Source of the DNA: Chrysaora quinquecirrha
Taxonomy: Eukaryota > Cnidaria > Scyphozoa > Semaeostomeae > Pelagiidae
Length of the DNA stretch: 64,000 bases
Reading direction: 5' to 3'
Assembly (NCBI GenBank): GCA_014526335.1
Contig: JACTAT010000149.1
Location: forward strand, 2,169 to 66,168
The notes below the pieces were generated by a model that was given only the letters and a program-made list of their open reading frames with translations, searched no databases and had not been told where the DNA came from. Shown in pieces: positions 11,813 through 22,348 of this stretch. Every line of letters starts with the position of its first letter. Within the stretch, counting starts at the first letter, position 1. The position numbers were made by a program, and so were the translations under genes.

Positions 11813-13360
11813 AAATTCACAGCTAAGATTATCATAACTGCATTCGTTTTCAAACTGTCCCTTGAGTTGCATTATCTCTGTCCAGATAAGATCATGCGCA
11901 AACAATGCACGATATTTTTTTAGATATTCTTCAATCAAAGCAACCTCAATTAGAAATAATCGTGAATCGCACCTGTAGTACCCTGCTGTTTTTTCCACAC
12001 TGATCACAATTCCCTGTTTTGCATCTAATTGAAGAACAATTCTTATTTGGTTCAGCTCTTGGAGAGGAGAGCTTTCCCCTAATAATCAGACTTTTATGAC
12101 TGCATTTGCTTTTAGCAGATGTTTCCCTTCCCAGCTTGTATCTTTTTTAAAAGAGCTTTTATTCTTAAAATTTCATTAGAATAATCTCTTAATTCGTGTC
12201 TTCCCGAACATCTAAAACCACTTCTTGTTCTGAATATCTCTTTGAAAGCCTCTTATGGCACCAAATCAAGGTTGTTTTTGGTATTTGTGTTGACATGGAG
12301 AACACCATCTTTACTCACAAGCTATATTTGGACAGAGCAGCAGGGGTTTTATCACGTGGTCACGAATACTGCACATCGATTGGTTGATGAAATGTGTTGA
12401 GTCTGCATATATCCATTTTTCCTTAATCTTCCTTGTAATAATGTTTCCAGGCTTGCTCTGAAGCGAAAAACCACCTGTCTTAGCGTAGTCGAAGTCGAAT
12501 TATTCCTCCTCGAATATAGCTAATGAAAAATAATCTTTATACCATGTTGGGTTCATGTTTATAACTCTGATTTTATGATTTTGGTAGCTTTTGTCTATTG
12601 ATATGCATATTCTTCTGCAACGTCCTAAAGTAAATGCCATTGCAATGTTTCTGACATACCTAAGAAATGCAGATCTTTTTACCATTACGCACTCTAGACA
12701 AATTTTTCGTAAATTAATGCTTCTTGGAATATTTTTCAGAAATGTTCTTCAAGAAGTTGACCATAGTTTAGCCAGTACTGCTTACATGCTATCAATGTTT
12801 CTTTCAAACAATCTTCTTCAGAAATTCGGTGAAAATCATCGGCGAAGCTCGAAATTAGTTGGCTTGAACCTTATTCGAGCTACGTCGGTGCTTCTAGTAT
12901 ATTAATTTTTAAAAAGGCATATCGATAGAAAATTCCGTGCGATTTTGTTTACATTTCGCGAAATCCAATTTTTACGTGTTTTTTGTTTGTTTTAGAAGCA
13001 AAGTTGAAGCTTAAAAACCAATTTCTCTTGTTTTCGAAGCAGCTGAGAGGAAACAAACTGAATCTACTATCTTTGAGGTTCACACAAATAGAGCGGACTT
13101 GATTGAAAATAGATTTATTTGTCAGAGAAAACAGACGATAGCAAACAAAAATTTGAATTTTTGATTTCTACATTTCGCGATTTCAATTTTCCATTTCTGC
13201 AGCTTTTAGATGATTTGCTTTGATGGCGAACCAGTAGCCGATCATTTGATGTTGTCAGGTGGTCCACAAACTGGCATTTGATTGGCTGCGTTGTGACAGA
13301 AAGCGCGTTTGCAACGCTGCTAGAAGCATCGCTCCGATTCTCTTGGGATTTTATACCTAA
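11813..13360. other. Intergenic, nothing recognised
   Basis: About 1.5 kb of AT-rich sequence. Short ORFs at 11780-12007 (minus) and 12591-12905 (plus) show no motif I can name and no exon context. They may be chance frames or decayed transposon sequence. Confidence 0.4.
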
Positions 13361-13680
13361 GGCCTGACCAAACGATCAAACATTGTTGGTCAAACATTTC
13401 GAATTTGCTTTACATCAAATGTTTGACCGTTTGGCCACGTCCAAAAACATTGCTGTCCAACACTTTGGAACAATGAAGTTATTGCTAATGTGCAAGCACG
13501 AACGCCTTGTTACTAAGAAATGTTGTTAGGTGGTGAAAATGTTGCAAGTTGTTGCAGTTTGTCAAAAACAAAACAAATGTTTGACAAGCAATGTTTGAAA
13601 GGCGGCCTAGCGATCAAACATTGCTTGACAATCCAATTTCAAATGTTGGACCAACAATGTTTGATCGTTTGGCCAGGGCC
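13361..13680. mobile_element. MITE family 1, copy b (complete, TAA duplication)
   Basis: Left end GGCCTGACCAAACGATC, right end inverse GGCCCTGGCCAAACGATC. TAA flanks both sides (13358-13360 and 13681-13683). Internal 'accgtttggccacgtcc' and several 'caaacattgcttg' words are diagnostic of the family. Confidence 0.85.
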
Positions 13681-13859
13681 TAAGGTCCCTTGTGACTTGA
13701 AAGTGTATCAATTTCTTTCAAATTTTCTTTGTCAAACAATTTTCAATAATTCTACTGCTTTTTTGTTTTCCACTTTTATTTTTGTTGTTTCTCCAAGCGT
13801 GCTGCGTGCAATTTTTAAATGTCACTTGATTTATCCAAGGTTTTTCTGTCATTCAAAAG

Positions 13860-14057
13860 TGCCTATTTGATGCAGCAGTGTTCCCATGCGTTTTTAGCCA
13901 CATTAGGCCAGTTGGCCTGCAGACCAACGAAAGCCCAGATAGGCTTTCTTCACCGAAACGTACGAGTAAAGCTTGCAAGAAGGACTCCATTTCATCCGAC
14001 AACTGTATGTTGACATGTGGAAATATATAAATGCATATGGTATGGTATGGTATGGTT
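13860..14057 (+). repeat. Possible SINE/LINE 3' fragment with (TATGG)n tail
   Basis: A segment with a 7-bp hairpin (gaaagcc / ggctttc) followed by 'ttcaccgaaacg' ends in four copies of 'tatgg' at 14037-14057. A short simple tail after a structured segment is typical of a non-LTR 3' end. The family is not recognised. Confidence 0.4.
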
Positions 14058-14510
14058 AACAGATAAAGGTAAGGTCTTTGCTTCCTCTAAAACCCAAGTA
14101 GGATAAGTCTAAATTTCTATTCGCTGCACATTCGCTCCTTCCAAAGAAATTTGCGGAGTGGACAATAATGGATTTTTGAATAATTTATGCAATTTATGCT
14201 TTGAGCATAAAAATAACGCAAATAACCCCGAACCTCCAGATCTATCATATATTCATAAATGATGCATAATTATTATGTTAGAGACATTTTATTACGCAAA
14301 TAGAGGTTTTGGAACATAAATCACAGTTCAAATCATCATTCAGTTCAAGTTAATTAGCGAGCTATCTATGCATTTTGTGTATGTATTTTGAGTGTTTTTT
14401 AAAGGCGTGAAATATAAATATGGCGGGTGAAAAACAAATTCACTTTCATAGTTTTTATAGTAATAACCAAATATTTGATTTGAATAAAAAATTTGGAACT
14501 CACAGCATTT

Positions 14511-14730
14511 GAATAACGTCCAAAATATCAGTGTTTGTGTTTTCGATCCGCACAAAGGTGTGAAAAGTTAACAGTGAAAACGACATCAAAGTTTGGTACT
14601 AAAAGTAACAGTCAAATAATAGCAAACACTTTTATTGAAAATCATTGCACCTTTCAACGTTTCTATAACGTCCTAAATATCATTGTTTGTGTTTTAGTTC
14701 CGCACAAAGGTGTGAAATGTAAACAGGGCA
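14511..14730. repeat. Two direct repeats, period ~152 bp
   Basis: The block 'ataacgtccaaaatatcagt' through 'cgcacaaaggtgtgaaaag' near 14513-14575 recurs with few changes at 14665-14729. It looks like a remnant of a short tandem array or of a repeat element. Confidence 0.6.
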
Positions 14731-14756
14731 AAACACTTAATGTGTATTAATAGTAA

Positions 14757-15029
14757 GGCCCTGGCCAAAAGATCAAACATTGTTGATCAAACATTTGGAA
14801 TTAGCTTGTCAGTCTGCGTTTGGCCACTCACAAAACACTGCTTGTCAAACATTATTTTACTCGTTACAAGTCGAAAATGTTTTTGAAATTTTTCAAAACA
14901 TCGTGCGACTAATTAAGATCACTTTTGCTTGTCAAGCAATGTTTAGTGACGTGGCCAAACGGCCAAACATTGCTTGTAAAACAAATTGCAAATGTTTGAC
15001 CAACAATGTTTGATCGTTTAGCCAGGGCC
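14757..15029. mobile_element. MITE family 1, copy c
   Basis: Ends GGCCCTGGCCAAAAGATC at the left and the inverse of GGCCCTGGCTAAACGATC at the right. TAA precedes the left end, but the right flank is another family member. Confidence 0.8.
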
Positions 15030-15295
15030 GTACAAACAATGTTTTGACCGTTTGGCCACGTCACAAAACATGTTTCGACAAGCAATACAATGTTTTTGAA
15101 GAACTTCAAAAACATTTTCTGCTTGTCACAAAGAAAATCCTGTTCGACGAGCAATGTTTTGCGATGTGGCCTGACGGTCAAACATTTTGCTTGACAAAAG
15201 AAAAAAACAAATTGCAGAGTCCAATCAAGGAATATTCCGATATGTTTGACAATTTGCAATTGATATTGAGAATAAAATTTGATACAAAAGCAAAT
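15030..15295. mobile_element. MITE family 1, copy d (partial)
   Basis: Directly abuts copy c. It contains 'gaccgtttggccacgtcaca', 'gacaagcaat' and 'tgtttgacaatttgc' but lacks clear termini, so it is a truncated or rearranged copy. Confidence 0.6.
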
Positions 15296-15593
15296 TAACA
15301 GTAACAAGCCATCTAAATTATTAACAATCGCTTTGTGGAATTGTGGAATAAAACTACTAGCTCTTATAATGTGTTCTGTAAATTATAAATCATTTATAAA
15401 GTATAGGCCTAGGCTAGAATGCGTCGAAGTTATGCCGTAGGGAATTAAAACCGAGCTAAAGACCCCATTTGGATCCGTTCCCAAACTGGTACGGATAGGC
15501 CTTCCGTACCAGACTTTTTTTGGATCGGATAAAAGTCTAGTCCATAGACTATGCTGCGATGCGAAACGCCTTTACTGCACCTGTGAATTCACA

Positions 15594-15839
15594 GAATGTT
15601 TTCCGAACTGAACATTTTAACCTTTCATTGTTCTGTTGACCTTTTCATTGTTTATTTTGGACATTTCAATTTTCTTTGTTTTATATTTAATCGCATTGTT
15701 ATGTTACGTAATAAAATACAGTCCTCTGGAAGGCAAGAAACCACGCGTCTTTTCTGTTGTTATCAAAACTCAAACAAAATCTCAAAGATATGGTCAACAA
15801 GACCATAAAGCAGTAAGTACAACAGAAAGATGTTTCACA
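15594..15839 (+). repeat. 5' LTR of the BEL/Pao element
   Basis: Begins gaatgttttccgaactg and ends gatgtttcaca, identical by eye to 21201-21446. The six bases before it (ttcaca) differ from those before the 3' LTR copy (tgtgat), so the exact 5' edge is uncertain. AATAAA at about 15711 could be the element's polyadenylation signal. A possible primer-binding site starts with TGG at 15844. Confidence 0.88.
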
Positions 15840-16243
15840 CAAGTGGTCAAACCGAACCGGATCAACCAGCAGAGAGCAGAAACGAAAGCAACAATATCGA
15901 AGGCGCTTTAGGCCTAGGCCATGATGAATCACCCTCAAGATCAACAGACCACGCTTCTAGCAGCAACCAGTTAGCCGAAATCTGGGGCATCAAAACAACG
16001 GAAACACAGTTGAGAGAAGTATCACAAAAAAAAGAGGTAACAAAGATTACTTTAAACATGATAAACGATTCTTTAAAAGGGGTTTTAGAGCGAAAACGAA
16101 AACCTGAACTTGAGCGAACAGTCTCAAGAATAACTGAAAGGATTAAGGCCCTACGGGAGCACAATTCAGTGCTTGAAAACCTAATGATTCAAGCAGGAAC
16201 CACCCAGAAGCAGTTGCAGCCTTTAACTATCAAAATGAGCTAG
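15830..16243 (+). pseudogene. BEL/Pao gag N-terminal fragment
   Basis: 137-codon frame beginning at the very end of the 5' LTR. It has a charged, coiled-coil-like stretch (LNMINDSLKGVLERKRK, ITERIKALREHNSVLE) as in BEL/Pao gag N-termini. A frame change just before 16243 separates it from the following gag frame; the continuing gag-like reading is visible in the other frame across 16220-16264. Confidence 0.7.
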
Positions 16244-16263
16244 AACTTGATGTTTTTCTGGAC

Positions 16264-18018
16264 ATGCAAGTTGAACTTGAAGAAGCCCTGAAATTATTTG
16301 AACCAAACAAACAATCTGTGAAAAGGGATGACTCTGAACCTCAAGGGAAAACCCTAGATGCCAAATTGATCAAACTGCCTATTACAAAGTATGATGGGGA
16401 CCCTTTAAGGTGGTTAGAATTTTGGGAACAATTCAATATTGCTGTAAATTCAAGGAGGCTTGAAAGTGTTGTGAAATTTTCCTATTTAAGAGAATACCTA
16501 ACAGGGAGAGCAGCTGCAGTAATTAGAGGCATTCCTACTAAAGCAGAGAATTATGAAATTGCAGTAGAAAAGTTGAAAAGGGAGTATGGAAGTGATGCTA
16601 AGGTACGCAGTGCTCACATAAAAGCAATTCGTGATATTCAACCACTGCAAAGCACTCAGAATCTACCCAAGCTACGCCAGTTTTATGAAACAGTTGCCAC
16701 TAATTATGCCTCATTAGAGTCCTTGGGTTATGAAAGTCACATTATGTGCTTGGTAGAAGAAACAATAATGAAGCTGCCAAGGATTGCAAGGTATGAAATA
16801 ACTAAAGGAAACAGTGAGTGGTCCAAATGGGGTTTCAAAAGCTTCTTGGAAAAATTGTATGAATATCTCAGAGCCTGTGAAGATATAGAGCCAACATCTC
16901 AATCTCAACCAGACACAGGGAAACGAGAGATATCAAAACCATACCAAGCAAGATCAAAGGCAGAAAGCTCAACAATCCTCAACACCACAAGCCGAACAAG
17001 AAGCTGTGTCTACTGTGATGAAACAGAACATCGTTCAACTGAATGCACAAAGCTCAAAAGCCCTCAAGAGCGCAAGGAATTCTTACAAAGAAATCATCGT
17101 TGTTTCAATTGCACTGGCACAAGACACGTCACAAAAGAGTGTAGAAGCACAAGAACATGCGCTCATTGCCACGAACGACACCACTCATCAATTTGTAAGA
17201 AGCAAACAGAGATAGAACGCAAAGAACCAAGTCTTCATATCACTAATGGCCCTGTTGCTTATCAAACCGTCCAGGCCAAGATTGGTGGAATCTTATGCAG
17301 AGCATTACTAGACAGTGGGAGTGGACAGTCCTATATAAGTAAAGAGCATGCAAGAAAACTGGATAACAAGCCAATCAGAGAAGAATCACGAGTGATAGGG
17401 ACTGTAAATGGAGATATGCAGGTCCACTGTCCAGTTTATGAGCTTGATGTACAAGGAGTAGGAGAGAAGTCCAAAACAAAGTTCAAAACACAGTTTGCAA
17501 GATTGAACATCAGTGCTCTATCAGCCATACCTAACGTGCATCCTGAAATAGCCAAAGCAAATTACAGCCATCTACAAGATATTGAATTCTCAGACACATC
17601 AACAAATGAGATCCTACCAATTCATGCCATATTGGGAGTGAAAGATTATGCTTACATAAAAACGGCAAATATCAGAAAAGGGAAAAAGGGAGACCCAATA
17701 GCAGAAGAAACACCCCTTGGTTGGACATTAATGGGACATCTGGGAGAAGCTAAAGAACAGAAAACCTACATCAATTTTACTATCAACAAAGAAACAACAA
17801 TTCAGGAAGATTCTAGAAGATTGTGGGACCTTGATGTTCTTGGGATCAAGGATGATGAAGAAGCTTATGCAGATTTCAAAGATTCAATCAAACAAAATGA
17901 AAATGGGCGATATTGTGTTAATTTACCCTGGAAAAAGGAACCTACTATTTGCCAGACAATTGTATACCTACTATTTGCCAGACAACTGACTTTTGACAAA
18001 GAGTCAAAAGTCAGTTGA
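16264..18018 (+). pseudogene. BEL/Pao gag-protease segment
   Basis: 584-codon frame. Residues about 36-205 resemble the DUF1759 gag segment (ITKYDGDPLRWLEFWEQF). Zinc knuckles: CVYC...HRSTEC (248-261), CFNC...HVTKEC (280-293) and CAHC...HHSSIC (299-311). A DUF1758-type aspartic protease follows with the active-site triad DSG at 350-352 (ALLDSGSGQSYIS), then ILGVKDY and TPLGWTLMG, typical of Pao polyproteins. It is cut short at 18018 next to a duplicated and inverted patch (see findings). Described as found; the frame is interrupted. Confidence 0.85.
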
Positions 18019-20531
18019 GAAGAATGGGCAAGCAACCAGAACTTCTGGAAGAATACAATAAGATCATACAGGAACAAGAAGAGCAAGGTATTATTGAACC
18101 AGTCCCAGAGAAGCCAGATGGAAATCGCATACACTATGTCCCACAGCATTGTGTCATTCGAGAACAAGCTGAGTCAACCAAGATTCGGATCGTTTATGAT
18201 GCTTCTGCTAAAGAGAGAAAGTATGCCAAGTCTTTGAATGAATGTTTACACGTTGGTCCAGCATTACAGCCACTACTCTATAACATACTACTCAGATTAC
18301 GACTGCATCGAACAGTGCTCATTGGTGATATCAAGAAAGCATTTCTTCAAATCGAAGTCGTACCAGAAGACAGAGATGCACTACGCTTCCTTTGGGTTGA
18401 CAATATCAAGGATGAGCAGCCAAAGATCAGAGAACTACGTTTCAAGAGAGTTATATTTGGTGCAGGACCAAGTCCCTTTCTACTTAATGCTACGCTACAT
18501 CATCACCTCAAGAAATATGATACTGATCCAGCATTTGTGAAGCAAGTTCTAAGGAGTCTCTACTGTGATGATTTCGTGGGAGGTGCAGATTCACCTGAAG
18601 AGCTACATGAATTAAAGATAAAGCTTGAGCAAAGATTAAAGGAGGCGAAATTCGACATGCACAAGTGGAAATCCAATGAACCACAACTTACAGAAGAATG
18701 CTCTACTGAAGAAGCAAACCCAACCAAGGTTCTTGGCATTCAATGGAACACATCGACAGACAAAATGTCCATCAACTATTCGAGTGTAGCAGAAAATGAA
18801 CACAGTCAAACACAAAGAGGCATTCTTAAAGCGACAGCCTCGATCTTTGATCCTCTTGGAATTGCAAGTCCTGTAACAATAATAGCAAAAATCATTTATC
18901 ACGAAATTTGTCTAACAAAGGCTGGTTGGGACACTCAGATCTCATCAGAACAAGTAAAATCATGGGAAACATGGATAAGAAACATTTCAAAGCACCCAGA
19001 ACTCGAATTCAACAGATGTATCATCAAGTATTCTAAAGAACCCATATCAGATATCAAACTACACGGATTTGCTGATGCCAGTCTTAAAGCATGTGCTGCA
19101 GCAATCTATCTTGAGATAACACAGCCTAGTGAAACATATGTTCAGCTTCTAACAGCCAAGTCAAGAGTGTCAAAGCCAGGACTAACAGTTCCCCGATTAG
19201 AACTCATCGCAGCCCAGATGCTTACCAGAATGATAAAACAAGTCAAAGAAGCTTTGGAAGAAACAAACATTTCAGAATTCCACGCATGGAGTGACAGCAA
19301 AACAGTATTGTGCTGGTTAAACAACAAGGGCGAATGGAAGCAATTCGTGCGTCTTAGAGTTGATCAAATCTTACAAGAAGCAGACCTGAATTGGCATTAT
19401 GTCAACACTCTTGATAACCCAGCAGATATCGCATCAAGAGGCATGCATATTCAACAGCTTGCATCAAATCAACTTTGGTGGAATGGTCCAACATGGTTAT
19501 CCGATCAAAGCAGCTGGCCGACCTTACCAGACATAGGAACAACAGAAGAGAGTGAAGCAGAAAAAAGGAAACTAACAACGACAGCAACGGCAGTAGATAT
19601 ACAACATAAAGGTTTAGAATCAATCATTGATCTTCAACGCTATAACAGTCAGCACAAGGTTATTCGAATCACTGCCTGGATATATCGATTTATCAACAAT
19701 GTTCGAAAGAAAAATCAAACACATAGTAATAGTCTCAGCACTGAAGAAATTAAATCAGCAGAAATAAAGTGGATACAACATATACAAACACAAATCAAAC
19801 AGCAGAACAGCTTTCAGCAGTTACAACAACAGCTAAACCTCAAGGAAGAAAACGGTATCCTGAAATGTCATGGACGTTTGGAGCATGCAGAAATTGAAAC
19901 AAAACCAGTTTTTCTGCCACGGGATCATGTTTTCACAGAGTTGGCAATCAGAGATGCCCATCACAGAGTACTACATCTAGGAGTTTCGACAACCTTAGCA
20001 GAGCTGCGTGAAAGATATTGGGTACCTAAAGGCAGGCAGGTTGTTAAGAAATTCATAAGGAACTGTCTAACTTGTAACAAGCTAACATCAAAACCTCTGT
20101 CACCAGCAGCTACAGCAGCATTACCAGAATGCAGAGTTAAACCAGGACATGCATTTCAAACCATCGGTGTTGATTTCGCTGGTCCATTTTACTGTTCGAA
20201 TGGGAAAAAGACCTCAAAGGCTTACGTCACCTTATTTACATGCGCTACATCAAGAGCCATACACATAGAGCCAGTTCAAGACATGTCAACTGCAACCTTC
20301 AAGCAAAGTCTTAAATCTCTAATAACAAGACGAGGTATGCCATCGAAGATGATATCAGATAACGCTCAAACGTTTAAGTCAACTGCTAAATGGCTGAAGA
20401 ACCTCAAGAACAGCGATGAAGTAAGCAATTTCTTAGGATCCAAAAGCATCACTTGGCAATTCAATGTCGCACGAGCACCTTGGTGGGGTGGCTTTTTGAG
20501 CGCCTCGTTGGACTCGTTAAGTCATGTCTAG
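18015..20531 (+). pseudogene. BEL/Pao reverse transcriptase, RNase H and integrase segment
   Basis: 838-codon open frame. The RT domain has Asp105 in GDIKKAF and the catalytic YCDD at 183-186. RNase H marks follow (GFADASLKA and AWSDSKTVLCWL). The integrase has an HH-CC zinc region (HHRVLHLG ... CLTCNK), then VDFAGPFY and MISDNAQTF carrying the first two catalytic Asp residues. The frame ends at a T-run near 20490, so the third catalytic acidic residue falls in the next frame. Confidence 0.88.
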
Positions 20532-21118
20532 TCAGAATCTTAGGTCGAGCTAAGGTCTCATTCAAAGAATTCAAAGAATCGTTGTTAGATATCGAAGCCG
20601 TTTTAAATAATCGACCATTAACTTACCTTGATGAGGATTTTGGACCTGAAGCACTTACTCCAAACCATTTGATACACGGGCGCCCTATACCTACCTTAGC
20701 ATGGGAGCAGCCTGATAGCAGCGATGAAGCCGACGCAACAAAAAGGCTTAAGTATCTGCAGAAACAACTCGATCACTTCTGGAAACGATGGAGTCGAGAA
20801 TACGTCGCTAGTCTACGTGAATTTCATCGAATGAATTCAAAGAAATCAGAGAAATCGCTCAAGATTGGAGCTATTGTATTGATCAAACAAGAAGGCGTTT
20901 CAAGATGCAGATGGAAATTCGGAAGAATCACACGATTGATTAAAGGACAAGACGGAGTTATACGAGGAGCCGAACTTAAAGTAGCTACAGGTGAAAGAGT
21001 AAATATAATCGAACGACCATTACAAAAACTATGCCTTTTGGAACTTTATGCTGAAGAAGAAGAAGCAGTTAAGAAGACACTCCCCGGTCTGGACAGAGAT
21101 ATACGTCGAAGTACATGA
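20453..21118 (+). pseudogene. BEL/Pao integrase C-terminal segment
   Basis: 221-codon frame overlapping the previous one. From about residue 13 it reads LFERLVGLVKSCL, then LLDIEAVLNNRPLTY, LTPNHLIHGRP and a DUF5641-like C-terminal part (RWKFGRITRLIKGQDGVIRG). It continues the integrase in another frame and ends 83 bp before the 3' LTR block. Confidence 0.85.
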
Positions 21119-21194
21119 GACGCTGCTGCGGCTGCGAAATGCATAATTACAGACATTGCAGAAAATCAGGACGTTGTCTGATTTGGGGGGAGAG

Positions 21195-21446
21195 TGTGAT
21201 GAATGTTTTCCGAACTGAACATTTTAACCTTTCATTGTTCTGTTGACCTTTTCATTGTTTATTTTGGACATTTCAATTTTCTTTGTTTTATATTTAATCG
21301 CATTGTTATGTTACGTAATAAAATACAGTCCTCTGGAAGGCAAGAAACCACGCGTCTTTTCTGTTGTTATCAAAACTCAAACAAAATCTCAAAGATATGG
21401 TCAACAAGACCATAAAGCAGTAAGTACAACAGAAAGATGTTTCACA
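21195..21446 (+). repeat. 3' LTR of the BEL/Pao element
   Basis: Follows the purine tract ggggggagag. If it begins TGTGATGAATG at 21195 and ends TTCACA at 21446, it has the inverted ends TGTGA/TCACA expected of an LTR. 246 bp (21201-21446) match the 5' LTR without visible difference. Confidence 0.88.
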
Positions 21447-21489
21447 AAACGATTGTTATTTCTAGCCTTTTCAGCTAATTTAGGCCTAC

Positions 21490-21660
21490 ATGCAGGCCGC
21501 ATCGAGACATGGTACCCCTAGTTTAACGTCCCTGCCGAAGGACCGCGGAGTGAGTTGTTTAGTCGTCCCTCTGGAAAGTCACCCATCCAAGTGCTGACCT
21601 CATACGACCAAGCTTAACTTCAACTGTCTAACGAGAACTGGCTGAAAAGCTTGGCCACTC
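21490..21660 (-). mobile_element. 5S-rRNA-derived SINE (SINE3-like) fragment
   Basis: Read on the minus strand, 21643-21588 resembles the internal promoter part of 5S rRNA: 'gccagttctcgt', 'gaagttaagct', then 'cacttggatgggtgac'. It is followed by 'gcggtccttcggcaggga', a segment seen in several invertebrate SINEs. A full 5S gene is excluded because the sequence leaves the 5S pattern after the GGGTGAC box. Confidence 0.7.
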
Positions 21661-21797
21661 ACTCCACCACCAAGCCAAGCCAAGCTAAGCGAATCCAAGC
21701 AAAATTAAGCAAATCTAAGTCAAGCCAAGCCAATCCAAGCCAAGTCAAACCAAGCCAAGAAAATCCAATCCAAGCCAAGCCAAGTCAAACCAAATGA
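21658..21797. repeat. (CCAAG)n-like short tandem repeat
   Basis: Degenerate 5-bp units (ccaag, ccaat, caaac) next to the SINE. Confidence 0.85.
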
Positions 21798-22348
21798 AAC
21801 GTTTTCGGACAGATAAGTCGAAAACTTACATAAAAGAAAGACGCATAACAGGAAGAAAGATATAAGCGAACGATAGTAAATAGCAATTTCTAGCTGCGGA
21901 ATATGAAGTGCGTATTTATAGACAAAAGAGATAAAATTTGTTATAGGTCTAGTGTCCTTTCAAGTTCATAGCATGAAATTAATTTTTTTAACGTTATTTA
22001 TCGTGTATAATCCAGCACTCACGAGCCGCAAGGATTAGCCCACAGAATTCGGCTTCAACAGAAACGAATTGTCATTATGAGCCTTTGAAAAGCATAATAT
22101 CCTATCTTTTGGGTAATGTTTGAACTTAGGATCAGGCTCGAAAAGTAACACTTAAATAGCAAGATAAGTTTGCCTAGAGTTTTAACATAAGTCGTAGTTG
22201 TCATTGCATTGTGATGATCTTAGACCGCGTTGTAGGGTAAACAAGCTGAAACTTTGACGTAGGAAAATCTTTACTTTCTTTCAAACAAATGCTTCGAAGC
22301 AATGAAGCAAACAGCAGTTAAAAAACTTAGAAAGCCACATTTTCTTAC
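21798..22348. other. No gene recognised; expected but unfound ABCA 3' region
   Basis: AT-rich sequence downstream of the last ABCA exon found. I looked on the minus strand for an exon continuing after the H-loop (an ATG-GAR-GAR-TGY type start of 'SMEEC') and saw none. Confidence 0.4.

Larger units (their letters stand above)
15594..21446 (+). mobile_element. BEL/Pao LTR retrotransposon, full length but frame-broken
   Basis: Two LTRs flank about 5.4 kb holding, in order, gag with DUF1759-like segment and CCHC knuckles, aspartic protease, reverse transcriptase, RNase H and integrase, which is BEL/Pao order. The LTRs look identical over 246 bp, implying recent insertion. The interior is split over four reading frames (15830-16243, 16264-18018, 18015-20531, 20453-21118). 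A purine tract (ggggggagag) stands just before the 3' LTR. It lies downstream of the last ABCA exon found, in antisense orientation to that gene. Confidence 0.93.

Noticed and set aside
11780..12007. 75-residue minus-strand ORF with plausible composition
   Set aside because: Ends inside the palindromic element, shows no domain and has no splice partners I could find. Possibly a decayed exon, but unsupported.
15596..15911. Duplicate ~70-90-residue ORFs also present at 21203-21521
   Set aside because: They are frames of the two LTRs, not proteins.
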